NCBI GenBank assembly: GCA_030272585.1
Contig: BSYQ01000006.1
Location: 3,435,001-3,499,000, forward strand
Length of the DNA stretch: 64,000 bases
From: Bryopsis sp. KO-2023
Lineage: Eukaryota; Chlorophyta; Ulvophyceae; Bryopsidales; Bryopsidaceae
Direction: 5' to 3'
In this document: positions 53,910 through 64,000 of the stretch, piece by piece
Layout: each line of letters opens with the position of its first letter
Position numbering within the stretch: the first letter of the stretch is position 1
Program-made: the position numbers and the translations under genes
The notes under the pieces: generated by a model
What the model was told of the DNA's origin: nothing
The model's database searches: none
What the model saw: the letters and a program-made list of their open reading frames with translations, nothing else

Positions 53910-54947
53910 TCAATCATCTTGAATGGCTGCGCACTCATCTCCAAAGCAAAACTCTGTCGTGTAAGGATAGAATTCCGAGGAAATCTGGTACTGCTCAAAC
54001 ACTAATCCCACTCTGGGGCTGGCCCCATCCAGTTTCATGCGACCCACCCTATGGAACGCATCCCCTCGGAATTCTGCCATCAGGTTCTTGGCTGGGGAAA
54101 TGATCGCTTTGCCAAACTCGGACAATTGGTTTTCAAACGGCCACACCTCCAGTGCACCACCCTCCATTCCTTCTGGAATGTCGATATACAACACATTGAC
54201 CTGATGTGCAACCAGTGTATAGTCCCTAGCAATGCTGTTTTTGATTCCCACACTGTTGTCGACATGATATTCGACAGCGTTTGCCTCCTCGGCGGGCTCA
54301 TAGCATATCAGCAGATTCATCACGAAAGCGTTCGCATCAGGATTCAATGCTTTCTCAAAAAATGGGATGGTGAATTCAAATCTCGGGTCCGACTTGAATT
54401 TCTGGGTGCCCTGAGCATTAAACCTGACCATCCATCCTGACGTATACCCGAAATTGGCTTTGAACAGGGAAGCATCTTTCTTGTCCGCCGTTCTCAACAG
54501 CCCCTCTCGAATTTTTCCAAAAGTGTCGGAGGGCAGGAAGCCGGGAAACATTCGAACCAGCGGCTGATCCACCGGGCACGACCTCACGACGTTGTCGATC
54601 ACCCCACTCTCCACAACATGGGGCTCGTTTTGATCTGGCGGACCTGGCGGCGTGGCGGGCGGATTAACTTCGGAAGGCAGCGCAGTCGCTTGCGGCACCG
54701 CAACATCTTTCGCAGCATCGATCTCCACACCCTCCAGTGGCCGGCCGTGCAATTCCTTCGTGCCGAGCAGCACCACCATCAACACCAACACGATCGTCAG
54801 CACCTGGATCGGTGCCCTGGGTGCCCGAATCCCCTGCCAGCGATTCCGACGGACGGTGGCCATGAGGCTCATGTCTGCTGATTTTCTCCTTCCTGTTCTC
54901 CGTCCGGTCGGAGGTCGATGCAGAGCAGGAATTCTGCCCTTCGCCAT
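53910..54947 (-). CDS. Type II membrane 2-oxoglutarate/Fe(II) oxygenase (prolyl hydroxylase-like)
   Basis: Intronless, 345 residues, ATG at 54947. A basic cytosolic N-terminus is followed by one membrane segment (IQVLTIVLVLMVVLLGT, residues ~47-63). A Pro-rich stem and a lumenal catalytic domain come next. The iron site is H-x-D in VEYHVDNSVG and the distal His in DAFHRVGRM. The Arg for 2-oxoglutarate is in SPRVGLVFEQ. The layout matches Golgi or ER prolyl 4-hydroxylase-like enzymes, but the sequence is divergent, so the substrate is unknown. The C-terminus (TEFCFGDECAAIQDD) has two Cys. A second in-frame ATG lies 25 codons on, which would shorten only the cytosolic tail. Confidence 0.8.
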   Translation of the reverse strand: MAKGRIPALHRPPTGRRTGRRKSADMSLMATVRRNRWQGIRAPRAPIQVLTIVLVLMVVLLGTKELHGRPLEGVEIDAAKDVAVPQATALPSEVNPPATPPGPPDQNEPHVVESGVIDNVVRSCPVDQPLVRMFPGFLPSDTFGKIREGLLRTADKKDASLFKANFGYTSGWMVRFNAQGTQKFKSDPRFEFTIPFFEKALNPDANAFVMNLLICYEPAEEANAVEYHVDNSVGIKNSIARDYTLVAHQVNVLYIDIPEGMEGGALEVWPFENQLSEFGKAIISPAKNLMAEFRGDAFHRVGRMKLDGASPRVGLVFEQYQISSEFYPYTTEFCFGDECAAIQDD

Positions 54948-55587
54948 GAGGATTGGACAGGATGAGTTGGGGGGAAAGAACTTTTACATTGCCAACGAAA
55001 GATTGTGATTATTCTCGATTCACAAAAGAATAGACACCGCACGTGCGCTGGCCGTTCCCAAGTTCTCCAAAAACGACTGGCACAGCAATGGACATTAGCT
55101 TCTTCGTGCAACAGGCGGAGATCGAGTTTACCAGGATTTCAAAGCAACACAGAATAGGCAAGACAACGCTCCATCTCGATTCCAGAGCGAGATGAAGTAT
55201 CCACTGGATGGCATAGGCAACGTCCCAAAGGAATAGAGTTGGGAACAAGGCACAAAGACAACGCTGAACTGGAAGCAACCACTGTGAAATGATCACCGAT
55301 CGGTGGAGAGCATATCCTCTTGGCACGGCGCTGCGGACAGGTGGCCCTTTCATCATGTTATGACACCCACGCCTGCGACACAAAATGGAATACTGGAGAA
55401 CATACCATCCCCTTCTCGGAGGTCATGCCCTGTACACGTTCGTTCAGTGTTTTCCCCAAAGTGATTCATGGTGATGCATGGTGCACGCGTTTGCATTATG
55501 TTGGAAAAGCAACAAGGTTCCTCCAAATCTATCCAATTCTGTAAGTTTGCAGTTCAGCTCGGCTCTGATCAGCATCTGCCTAGTGGC

Positions 55588-55633
55588 AGTAGGATCCTAA
55601 AACTTGATTTTCATCAGGTTTTAGGATCCTGCT
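55588..55633. repeat. Short inverted repeat (hairpin)
   Basis: The arms aggatcctaaaac and gttttaggatcct are inverted around about 17 bp, between the oxygenase gene and the F-box-like gene. It may be a terminator or a small foldback element. Confidence 0.7.
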
Positions 55634-55863
55634 AATTGGCGAATCGAGTTTTAGGAACTTTATCGGGTTCTTTATGCATGAAGAAGAATATGGATTTGTA
55701 TTCCTCGGGGTTAACGCCATTGCGAACAAACGCCACACAAGTCAACGTCCGAGGTTAGGAGGAGCACAAAAAAGCTCCCCAGTGAGTGGGTATTCGAACC
55801 TCGCTCCCCACAGTGTTCCACAGAAAGAGAAAGAACTCCCAAAACGGTTCTCTCTTAATCCTC

Positions 55864-57715
55864 ATGGACAAAGATCGATCAGATTCTGGTGCCAGCCGCC
55901 AGATGAAAGGCACACCTCCCAGCACTGAAGAGAATCACGATGATGCCACGCATGAATTTTACGTTCCCGACAATTTCGTCGAAGATCTGGCTTCGATGCT
56001 CGTGACGCAATGCAAGGACCCAAGAGAAGCGCTGTTCAACCTCGCTTCGATGTGTTGTGTGTGTCGACAGTGGCGTACTGTTGCCTGCAGAGTGGATCAA
56101 GAGTTCCATGTGGTTCTTGACAGTTTTACTGGCAATCGCACACCTTCCGGCTCCCTATCGCACCGCTTCAAAAGGGTGCCGTTAGAGGAGAAAATTCAAT
56201 TCTTTCTGGGCGTGGTGCGGCTTTTTAGAGGTGTTGAAGGAGATTATCTTTCGGAGCACCAGTAAAAGTGATCGCAAATGCTCGAAACTAGCAATTCATT
56301 GTCCACGCTCTCACACGGAACATTCCGCTCCAGGGTATAGCTCTGTTTCACTGACTGGGGAGGGCATCAACGACGACCTTCTCTTGCTGCTGTGCCAGTC
56401 CACTGGAGGAAGTTTGCGCCGCATTAGCATCAGTTCCACCGGCGCCGTCAGCGACAAGGCCATCACAATTTTAGTGCTGATATGTTCTGGATTGCAGCAC
56501 TTCTCTTTGGATGACGTACACTTACGAAAGAATGGAATCGGAGCCTTCTTGGGTTGCTTGCTGAAGACATGCTCAGGCCTAAGGTCGCTCCATCTTAACA
56601 ATCTTGCTTGGTTTGACCCCAGCGCTTCAAATTTCAACGTTGAACGCTGGAATGGGGCGCAGCTTCGAAGTTTGCACATTCGAGGGCTGAACGATCATGT
56701 TTGGTTGGGTTGGATCTGGCCAAATGTTAAACTTCTGGAACACTTGTCACTTGATGGCAGGCCTGAAAACGTAGTAGATGCAATAGCTTCGTGGTGTGTG
56801 TGTTCCCAGCAAACAGCTAAAGTGGGGTGCGCTTCTCTTTTATCAAAGCCCTGAATTGAGGGCAAGGCAAGAGTGTTTGCATTCGGGCTACTCTGGCATC
56901 CTGTCAAAGCAGGCCTGCCTTGGGCGATATCCATGACCAGACTATTGTTTCTGTGTGGTGCAGCAAACGTCTGGCATCCATCTCGTACGTTGTTACCAAG
57001 ACTATCGAAGCAAGCTATGTTATCGACTGTGTGGATACCCTCCCTCTGCTTGAGACACTTGAGTTGTTGGTGAAAGGTTGCAGATTAAGCGCGGAACAAT
57101 TGGCTGCAGTTGGTAGGTCTTGGGTATATGTTCTGTTTCCCTGATATGGGGAGGATATGTTGGGAATATCGCACCATCGAATATCTTTCTTTCGCGGAAG
57201 GAATATTGTTTTTGACGTCGTTCAGGGCGACTGCCAGTGACGACCCTTAAAGTTGACTCGTACCACTATAAGTGTCAGCCGTGCATCGGGAGATCATTCT
57301 CCAGCCATATCGACAACGAGGGTATCAGAGCGCTCGCCACCAGCCTTCATCAGAGGAAAAATTGTGATGGAAAAGGCAAGGCAGACGATTAAATGCGAAA
57401 CCATTCTTGTATGGTCCCTGGCAGAAGCTAAAACGATTTTACAACCAGTTCCAGTTGTAGTTGCTACTCTGTTATGGGTTGGCGTCTGTAGTAGTAGGAC
57501 ATCTCTTTATTCATTTTCGAGTTTTTACTATTGGATCGCCTTTTAACATGGGTGTTGTGCAGATATTCCCATCAGTATTTCTTTCTGTGGAGCCTCTTCG
57601 TTATCTCATGAAGTTGTCGGATCGATTCTGCTTTTGCCGCTTCTTACTGGGCTGGATATCAGTGGTTGTGGGCGACTGAATGCAATGGACAAGATGCGAC
57701 TGGTCTCAAAGGTAA
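55864..57715 (+). CDS. F-box-like / leucine-rich repeat protein, frame interrupted
   Basis: ATG at 55864 (MDKDRSDSG). An F-box-like helix region (FVEDLASMLVTQCKDP, CCVCRQWRTVACRV) is followed by leucine-rich repeat segments: 56231-56854 (GLQHFSLDDVHL, GLRSLHLNNLAWF), 56920-57112 (LPLLETLELLVKGC), 57225-57390 (PVTTLKVDSYHY, EGIRALATSLHQ) and 57568-57712 (LLTGLDISGCGRL). The first frame stops at 56265 and the repeats go on in the next frame from 56231, with no room for an intron. So there is one frameshift, or a sequencing error, near 56230-56260. A join near 56854-56920 is also unclear. Such proteins usually choose targets for SCF ubiquitin ligases. It may be a recent pseudogene. Confidence 0.55.
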
Positions 57716-59226
57716 ACTTATAGTTTGTGGAGGTCTCACTCGTTTCGTAATGAGGGTGGTGTGGCGAGCTGGAAGTTCGAAAAGGTGGTTGAAGGGTATT
57801 GTAGTCGAAATCATTTGCGAACGATAAACCACCTGTCTTGCGCCATGCACAACAAAACTAATATAATAAGGAATGCCATGTCCATCGAACCCTCAATGGA
57901 TTCTTTCTACATGGATCAGGCCAGATTGAATTACACCCAGCAAAACCTGAATCAAGCGCTGGAAGACAAGGTCGACATAAAGCCTTTTTTCACCCTATTG
58001 GATGCAGGTCAAGGCAGGAAGAGCGCTTGTCAGTCGAAGCTCTTGGTCTGACAGCTACATTTTCAACTTGTCCAACAACTTACAAGGGTGCTACTTCACT
58101 AACGCCCACCTGTGATGAAGGTTTAAGTTGGGAGTCGTTATGAGACAGATCTCGTCTTTCTCGCCCTGCACAGTAGGAGCACTCTCTTAGGATAACTAGA
58201 TTCAATACGCCAGTTCGATTATAAATGAATGTAGCTTGCAGTCTACATCTTCCATGAATTTCTGAAGGTGGATAGCAGGGTGCGGTTCTTCTGTTGGGAA
58301 GATTGATTGAGGGGTGCTCATTTTGTAGGATTCTGACAAATATCGGGAGCATCACGTGCAACCGACTTTCGTATTTGTTTGCTTTCGACTCTTGTCACAT
58401 CCATTCATTGTGGTTCTTGAATTTTTGTTGTCTTGGAAATAAGACGCCAATTGCAAGACCGTTTGGTAGATACCTTGTGTTTTGCATCTCTAATCTTTAG
58501 GGATAGACAAAGCATGTCAATCGGGATGAAGGGTATTCAAGGTGTTGCTACCTTCACATGTTTATCGATTCTAACACCATTGTGATGATTGAGTTTTGGG
58601 TGTACCCGTTGACAAGTTGGTATTGGGATGGTCTTTCTAGAATCTACTTGGCCATATTTTCCCCCGTATGGATGGGTGCGCTCCCTGTGTTCATCACATG
58701 TCGCTTGATCTCCTGTATTTCCTCCCTGAGCATATGAATCTCTTCTCTCGTCCTATCCCTACAGCACATCTCTAATTATTGCTACAGTGCTGTCCATTGC
58801 CCCTGTTAATTCAATGCTGCATGTACCAGCTTTGACGACTTACAATGTTCGCGGAACAAAAAACAAAAAGATGTTTCAAGGAACGCAAACACACTTAGGC
58901 CTTACATGCAATCCATCAGGGACGCCACAAGAGTTTCGTTTTCAGTGGGCATCGATTGAATTTCCGCCTCGCATTCTACTGTGCTTGACGCGCCCAAGCA
59001 AGGGGTTGCTCCAAGCTGGTGCTGAAAGTGAAAAGAAAATCTGTTAGCATGACCGGGAAGACTTTTTCCAGCCTTTCTTGGGGAGAGTACCAGAGGGGTA
59101 TGGGGCACTGTTTGCCGCTTTAATAGAAAGAAGTCCGTACCCCCTTTATTTTTGACGACGGCGCCACGTTTGTTTCGCTTGGCCTTGCATCTGGTGGCTG
59201 ATTCGGCCCTTGTCGGGTCACCACTT
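57716..59226. other. Intergenic, no supportable gene
   Basis: Short ORFs only. More leucine-rich repeat exons of the gene on the left could extend into this stretch, but I could not fix any. Confidence 0.45.
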
Positions 59227-62200
59227 CTACCCCTGTTTTAATATCTCCCTCCATTTTCCCTGCGACAGATGGTCTGTTGCAAAGCACGTACGCGCTGTCC
59301 TCAGCCTGCGTGTTTCAAAACCTGTTTGGAATATAACAAGTGGAAGTCTCCCCCTCCGCGTGATTCCAGTGTCCCACTCACCTCCAGAACAACACTGTGG
59401 TCTGGATTGGTGTAGACGTAGGGGGAATGGTTGGAGCGCGCGAAAACTCTGCGCCTATAAAGCCCCAGGCAGATCTGCCCTTTCCCCAAAAGATGTGAGA
59501 ACAACTCTCCAAAGCTCTTGTCGATGAAATGCGCTGGAACGGACACTTGAGTCAGAAAGGAAGAGTTCTTGTTGCAAGCAGTTTGGTCGCAAGGATAGTT
59601 CTGCTCACGAGCACAGGACTCGGAGGCATCGTCTCCGACAAGCAGTTTGCGCAGAATCCTGACGATGTCAGGATTGAAGAAAGCCTGAAACACCATCATG
59701 CAAGAACGATTGTCTTTGCTTGAACAGTACTGTTCTGTAAAGCGAACAAAGATTCCTCTGACTGCATGTCAGAGGCATTTCCTGGGGCACCTGGCAAAAC
59801 AAGGTGTCCAGAAATCCAGACAAGAACACCATTCCAGCTGCGAAGAAGGGTGCGTCGATGAGCTCCCGTGTGCCGCCCGATTTGCAGTCCAATTGTGGTA
59901 TGAAGAAGGCTAGATTTGATCCAGAATTTATATCTATAAAAATATCGAGCTCAGGATTCATTGAGTTGAGATGTTGGTAGGTGAGGACAACGTCAGCGTC
60001 CAGACGAGCTTCATGATAGGCCTTGTCATTGTTTGTTTGCTTGGTGGTTGGTAAAATAACGGCACAATCTGCACCCGCAACATTCAATTGGGTGATATTG
60101 ACTTGATTTTGTGTGGATCCCTGGATACATACACAATCAGTACACTGTCAGGGCCAGGCTGGGTTGAATATGTTTCCATCACATAGTTCATTTGCGATTT
60201 AAGACCTTGCCTGAAAGAAGAAAACGGCTTGGAAAACGGCAATTTGATTCCATTGCTGCTCGGGGGGTGGCTGACGATCAACCATTACTATGGGCCTGAT
60301 TCTCCCCAATGTTCTCCTACGAAGGGGCCCAACCAAATGAAAAAGGTCTTGCACTCCAGATATACCAAATATGAGTATGTGGCCACTGAATTCAACGTCA
60401 AGGAGAGTCGACTCCTGCCGTATAATGCCAGCTTAGAATTGAAGAAAATAGATCTACATGTTCATTTCAGTAAAAACAAACGAAATATGGAAAGCAGGAA
60501 CTTGGTCAGCTGCTCGCCCACCTGGAGGCTCCAAGGCTCCTTCCGAACATGATAGACTTTGGACAGCTTTAACGCTTGCCTCATTCCCTCCTTCAAAAAT
60601 CTGCTCCTATTACGCGACGCCTCCGGGCAGCTTTTCCCGTAGCCATCCCAGTTCCCGGCAATCTCAGCAAAAGAGGGAACAGCTTCTCAGGAAACTCCCA
60701 CCTTCTCCAACGGAGATCTATTCTCCCAGTTGGAGGTCAAAATTCCTTGAGTGGGATGGAGTGTTGTATTTGAACGGCATTTGAACGGTATTTGAACGTT
60801 CTGACAATATCAAATGGAATCGATGGACGTGGTGGCATCTCACCTCCCAGGACGCTTCCCTCGACAAGAGTTCGTCCTCGTGCCCGATTTTTACGCCTTT
60901 TGTCTCTCCCTTTTCCTCCATTGCCTCACTGGACGTTGGGGATAGTGCATCCTCTTCGATCTCCAGCTCGACTGCTTGAGATTCATTCGTCGACCTCAAA
61001 CTGCTTCAACACGATCAATCTTTTTTGGATTGATGTTGTAAGAATGAAGCACACCATTCGTCAGGAACCGAAAGACCTACCAGCTTGAATGCTGAGATAC
61101 CTCTACCCCTTGTGTAATGTTTGTGGGGTTGCCCCACTTCCACCACGGAACATACGACTCCTTGGAATCCTTCGCTGGTTGGGATTGTGGGGTAACTACA
61201 GTGGAAAACATGTTGGTTGCTCCGGAATTTCGTTGGTGAATATGATCCTCGACATCGGTACTGTGGGCGTGGTATGGAATATGGTCCTCAGTCGACAAGG
61301 TTGCAATTTCAAAACACGCGCGAACGTCAGGCGCCACTACAAATCCCACCGTCCGATCCACATCCATCAACACCTGCACACAAAGACAATTGCGAAAAAG
61401 ACAAATGAGTCCACAGTGCGATGCAGAGCCTCTTACACTGGGTGTTAATTGTCGACAATTCAAGGTAAGCGTCCGTTGGTGGGTATCTTCTCAACATTAT
61501 AAAAAGCACGAGGTGAGTGCTTTTCACGATAAGCTCACCATATCCATAGGAGCCAACACCAGTTGAGATGCAGCTTTCGAACCCCCTTGTCTGACCGATT
61601 GCTCCAGGCCTATCAGAATGCAGCCCGTTTTTTTGTAGACTATTCCAGCGATCTGGGAAAATGATTTACCAAGGAAGCTTGGAGACAACGGCGTTCGGTA
61701 AATCTCCATAGCGGCTCCCTTCATATACTCTTCGTGCCAATCCCCTTTTCTCTGAGTCAGGCAGAGACCAAAAACAGAAAGGATGTTGAGAGAAGGAACC
61801 CCCAGCGACGCATCCCCACCTTCTTCTTTCAGCAATTGTGAGCAGGAAGAATTATCCCTTTGGCACTCACCTTTCCCCCGACGTTATCATCAACACTCCG
61901 GCACAGGTTGCAAATTAGAGGAATGAGACCAGGGCAGTGCATACAGCTTTGAGCAATCATCGCCAGTTTCAATTCAAGAACGCACAGAACAGAAAAACAC
62001 AGGACACTGCTTCTTGCCGAGTTCATGATGCCCCCAGCCATTTTAAACTTCGCAGGACTCGACGTGAAAGATTCAAGGTGCAGCCTCGATTGCGGCAAGA
62101 GGACTTCAATGAATATTTTTGGAATTTGTCCCCAATGATGTGGGTAGGGGCCATCGAGATGCTGTGCCATGGCGAGGGAAATCAGCAAGTTGGTGGTATC

Positions 62201-63554
62201 TTCATCCTCGGGATCCAGAGTTTGCTTGTCACAAAGAATAAAAATGGCGCTCGCGCTGGTCACAGATGTTCTTTCGAGGTCCTGGACGTTTTTGAGACGA
62301 TGCTAGTTAGAGTTCTGTTGCTTCTTTCAGGATCGCCAAAACAACACCAGGATCAACTCCATCTTTTGGAATAAGGATTCACCTTCGTGATCATGGGCGA
62401 TCCTTCGATATAGTGCACGCGAGGCCTCCCTCTGACAAAAAGCTCGACCCTTCTACAAGGAGCTCCTGGGGATAACAGCACTATATCTCGGTCCTCAAAA
62501 CCATGGTCGCTGTGGTAGAATTCCTCTGTAAAATCCATCAGCGCCACGAAGCTGATCGATCCAGCAACCACCACATGACGACCTGCTTTCCGGCTCACAT
62601 ATTTATTCCGCTGGTAAAAGCTGCGCTGCCTCATCAAGGTCAGGAGTTCGTTCGTGTGGTAAGGGACGATGGTGATAATTGCGATCAGTGTGAGCATGAC
62701 GACCGCTTTCCCTTGGATGGTGCGGGGAACAAAATCCCCGTACCCAACCGTGGAAATCGTTATGGATGCCCAGTACAAAGCATCGTGGAAGCTTGACATC
62801 TATAGCACAAACTTGTTGCGCTGATTGGAATTCTTTCGCAGCTTTTTGAAGCACGAGATTATGGAGGAGTGAAAGCAGAGAATCGTTTCAGGGTTTCGGA
62901 CTGCTTGAGGTGTCACCTGTTCAAACTCTGTCTCTAGAAAGCCTCCAGCGGCACAAAACACCAAACTTATCATGGTGAATACCAACACCATGACTTTGCG
63001 GTGAACCAGGGAGTCTCCATGAGCCATCAACCGATGCACCCTCAAAATTCGCAGCAGTCGCAAAAGTCGAATGAAGCGAAAGAAACCAAACTCCAAGCTG
63101 TGCAGACTCTCATGCCAAAGCATCAGGTTCATAAGCGGGGGCACAATCGTTATCAGGTCAATAGCGCTCTCCCAGCTTAGGAAGTAGGAGAGCCGAAACT
63201 CGGTAACGTAGAATCGAAGAGAATACTCCAGAGCGAAAAACAAGCAGCAGACGAGCTCTCCAATGTCGGCAAGCATGCTGGTACCCTGACCCATATTCAG
63301 ACCAACAAATCTTAGCACCATAAAACGTGTATGAGAAGGATTTCATTCCTCCTTTACTCCATGATTGGTGAGAATGAGTTGCACCCACGATATATGTTTC
63401 CGCGATGTACACCAGGACTGTGAAGAGAGAGAGTATTGCCGAAACCACATCCAACCAAGTCCCCCATTTAGAGCCTTCCACAACTCTCCGCAGTTGCTTT
63501 TGAAAAGGAACGGACACATGTATTTTCTCAAGTTCCGTGGAATAGGTCCGAAGC
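59227..63554 (-). CDS. BK (Slo)-like Ca2+/voltage-gated K+ channel alpha subunit
   Basis: Exons read leftward: 63554-63389 (S1), 63285-62917 (S2-S5), 62799-62383 (pore and RCK1 start), 62281-61871, 61751-61539, 61373-61081, 61000-60844, 60662-60522, from 60414 (RCK2 start), from about 60212, 60120-59791, 59684-59382, and tentatively 59259-59227. From S1 to the linker exon 60662-60522 and again in 60120-59382 the phases agree; the joins at 60.34-60.12 kb are unresolved. The filter is TVGYGD in ISTVGYGDFVP. S4 has an arginine every third residue (RFIRLLRLLRILRVHR). RCK1 has FILCDKQTLDPEDEDTTNLL and LELKLAMIAQSC; RCK2 has GHILIFGISGVQDL and SFGELFSHLLGKGQICLGLY. A membrane K+ channel opened by voltage and cytosolic ligand is expected. 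I see no Asp-rich calcium bowl. The first exon with the start codon is missing. Confidence 0.88.
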
Positions 63555-64000
63555 CTGGAAACGCCACAAGTCATTTAAAAAAGTTACAACCTCAGCTCTT
63601 TCTGTGCACATGTGTGGAGGGCTGGAGTGCTGGCTGCAGCACTAGTTAACAACATGCAGCTCCGACCAAAACGAGGCATGTCTTGTAATATTTTTGGTTG
63701 GTTGCACAAAAACGAAGCTTTCTCTGCAGTGATATGCGCCGCCGAGGGCCTAGACCGAGTTCGTCATATCTCGCGTGTCTGACAAACCAGGAGCAATAGA
63801 CCATAGATTGGTGTCGAGCCTTGGCGTGGATAACAAGAAGGAATATGTACTGAATGATCTGTGCAATTCGTCAATGCCTGAAACCAGCTCAAGATTCCCA
63901 CCCTATAAGAGGGTCGGATAGTGTGCGCAGCAGGTGCATTTGGTGAGGGTTTCGAGAGCGCGTTAACCCAAATCCTGATGTCGGTAGGTCCATGGCAAAA
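63555..64000. other. Right margin, no gene resolved
   Basis: Expected to contain or precede the missing 5' exon of the K+ channel. No open frame here has a recognised feature. Confidence 0.4.

Noticed and set aside
55009-55383. Minus-strand hydrophobic frame of 124 codons
   Set aside because: Several hydrophobic stretches but no early ATG, family or splice support; kept only as a possibility.

Overview
The window is nuclear DNA from a eukaryote. It has GT-AG spliced genes on both strands, large intergenic spaces, chromovirus-type LTR retroelements and a very large CACTA DNA transposon. The host genes are a plant-type PI 4-kinase gamma, a long helical-repeat RNA-binding-type protein, VPS4, a BK-like K+ channel with an arginine-rich S4, and a membrane-anchored 2OG-Fe(II) oxygenase. 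These fit a protist alga; a chromerid-like alveolate is my best but weak guess. I saw no rRNA, tRNA or CRISPR.

Layout. 1-1.9 kb: 3' part of a PI4K-gamma-like gene (minus). 4.25-7.9 kb: a ~1150-residue protein of about 25 tandem helical repeats (minus). 10.8-12.0 kb: an Ala/Cys-rich secreted protein (minus). 12,560-43,229: one CACTA transposon, about 30.7 kb, with CACTAT-type inverted ends and a tag/tag 3-bp target duplication. 43.2-46.5 kb: gene-poor DNA with a second, isolated CACTA end at 45,866. 46.5-47.1 kb: a C2H2/FLYWCH-like exon. 48.6-52.1 kb: VPS4 (minus). 53.9-54.9 kb: 2OG oxygenase (minus). 55.9-57.7 kb: F-box/leucine-rich-repeat-like gene (plus) with a frame break. 59.2-63.6 kb: BK-like K+ channel (minus).

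The CACTA element carries two divergent, intron-rich genes on either side of a 191-bp shared promoter. A Tnp2-type transposase with an N-terminal zinc finger runs leftward. A second protein of unknown function, with a basic tail, runs rightward. An LTR retrotransposon (A, 513-bp LTRs) has landed in an exon of the second gene. A second LTR retrotransposon (B, 463-bp LTRs, target duplication ccagc) has landed inside A. This gives a three-level nest: B in A in CACTA. Without A, the CACTA element is about 13.9 kb. The rest of it is satellite arrays (71-bp, 42-bp and two related 57-bp arrays), a perfect hairpin, and a 3-kb stretch that looks like captured host DNA.

The most unusual points are the size and completeness of the CACTA element, the shared GACGTC-rich control motifs in the CACTA promoter and the LTRs of A, the extra coiled-coil/Cys-rich ORF downstream of pol in B, and the Ala/Cys-rich secreted protein gene next to the transposon with a possible relative inside it.
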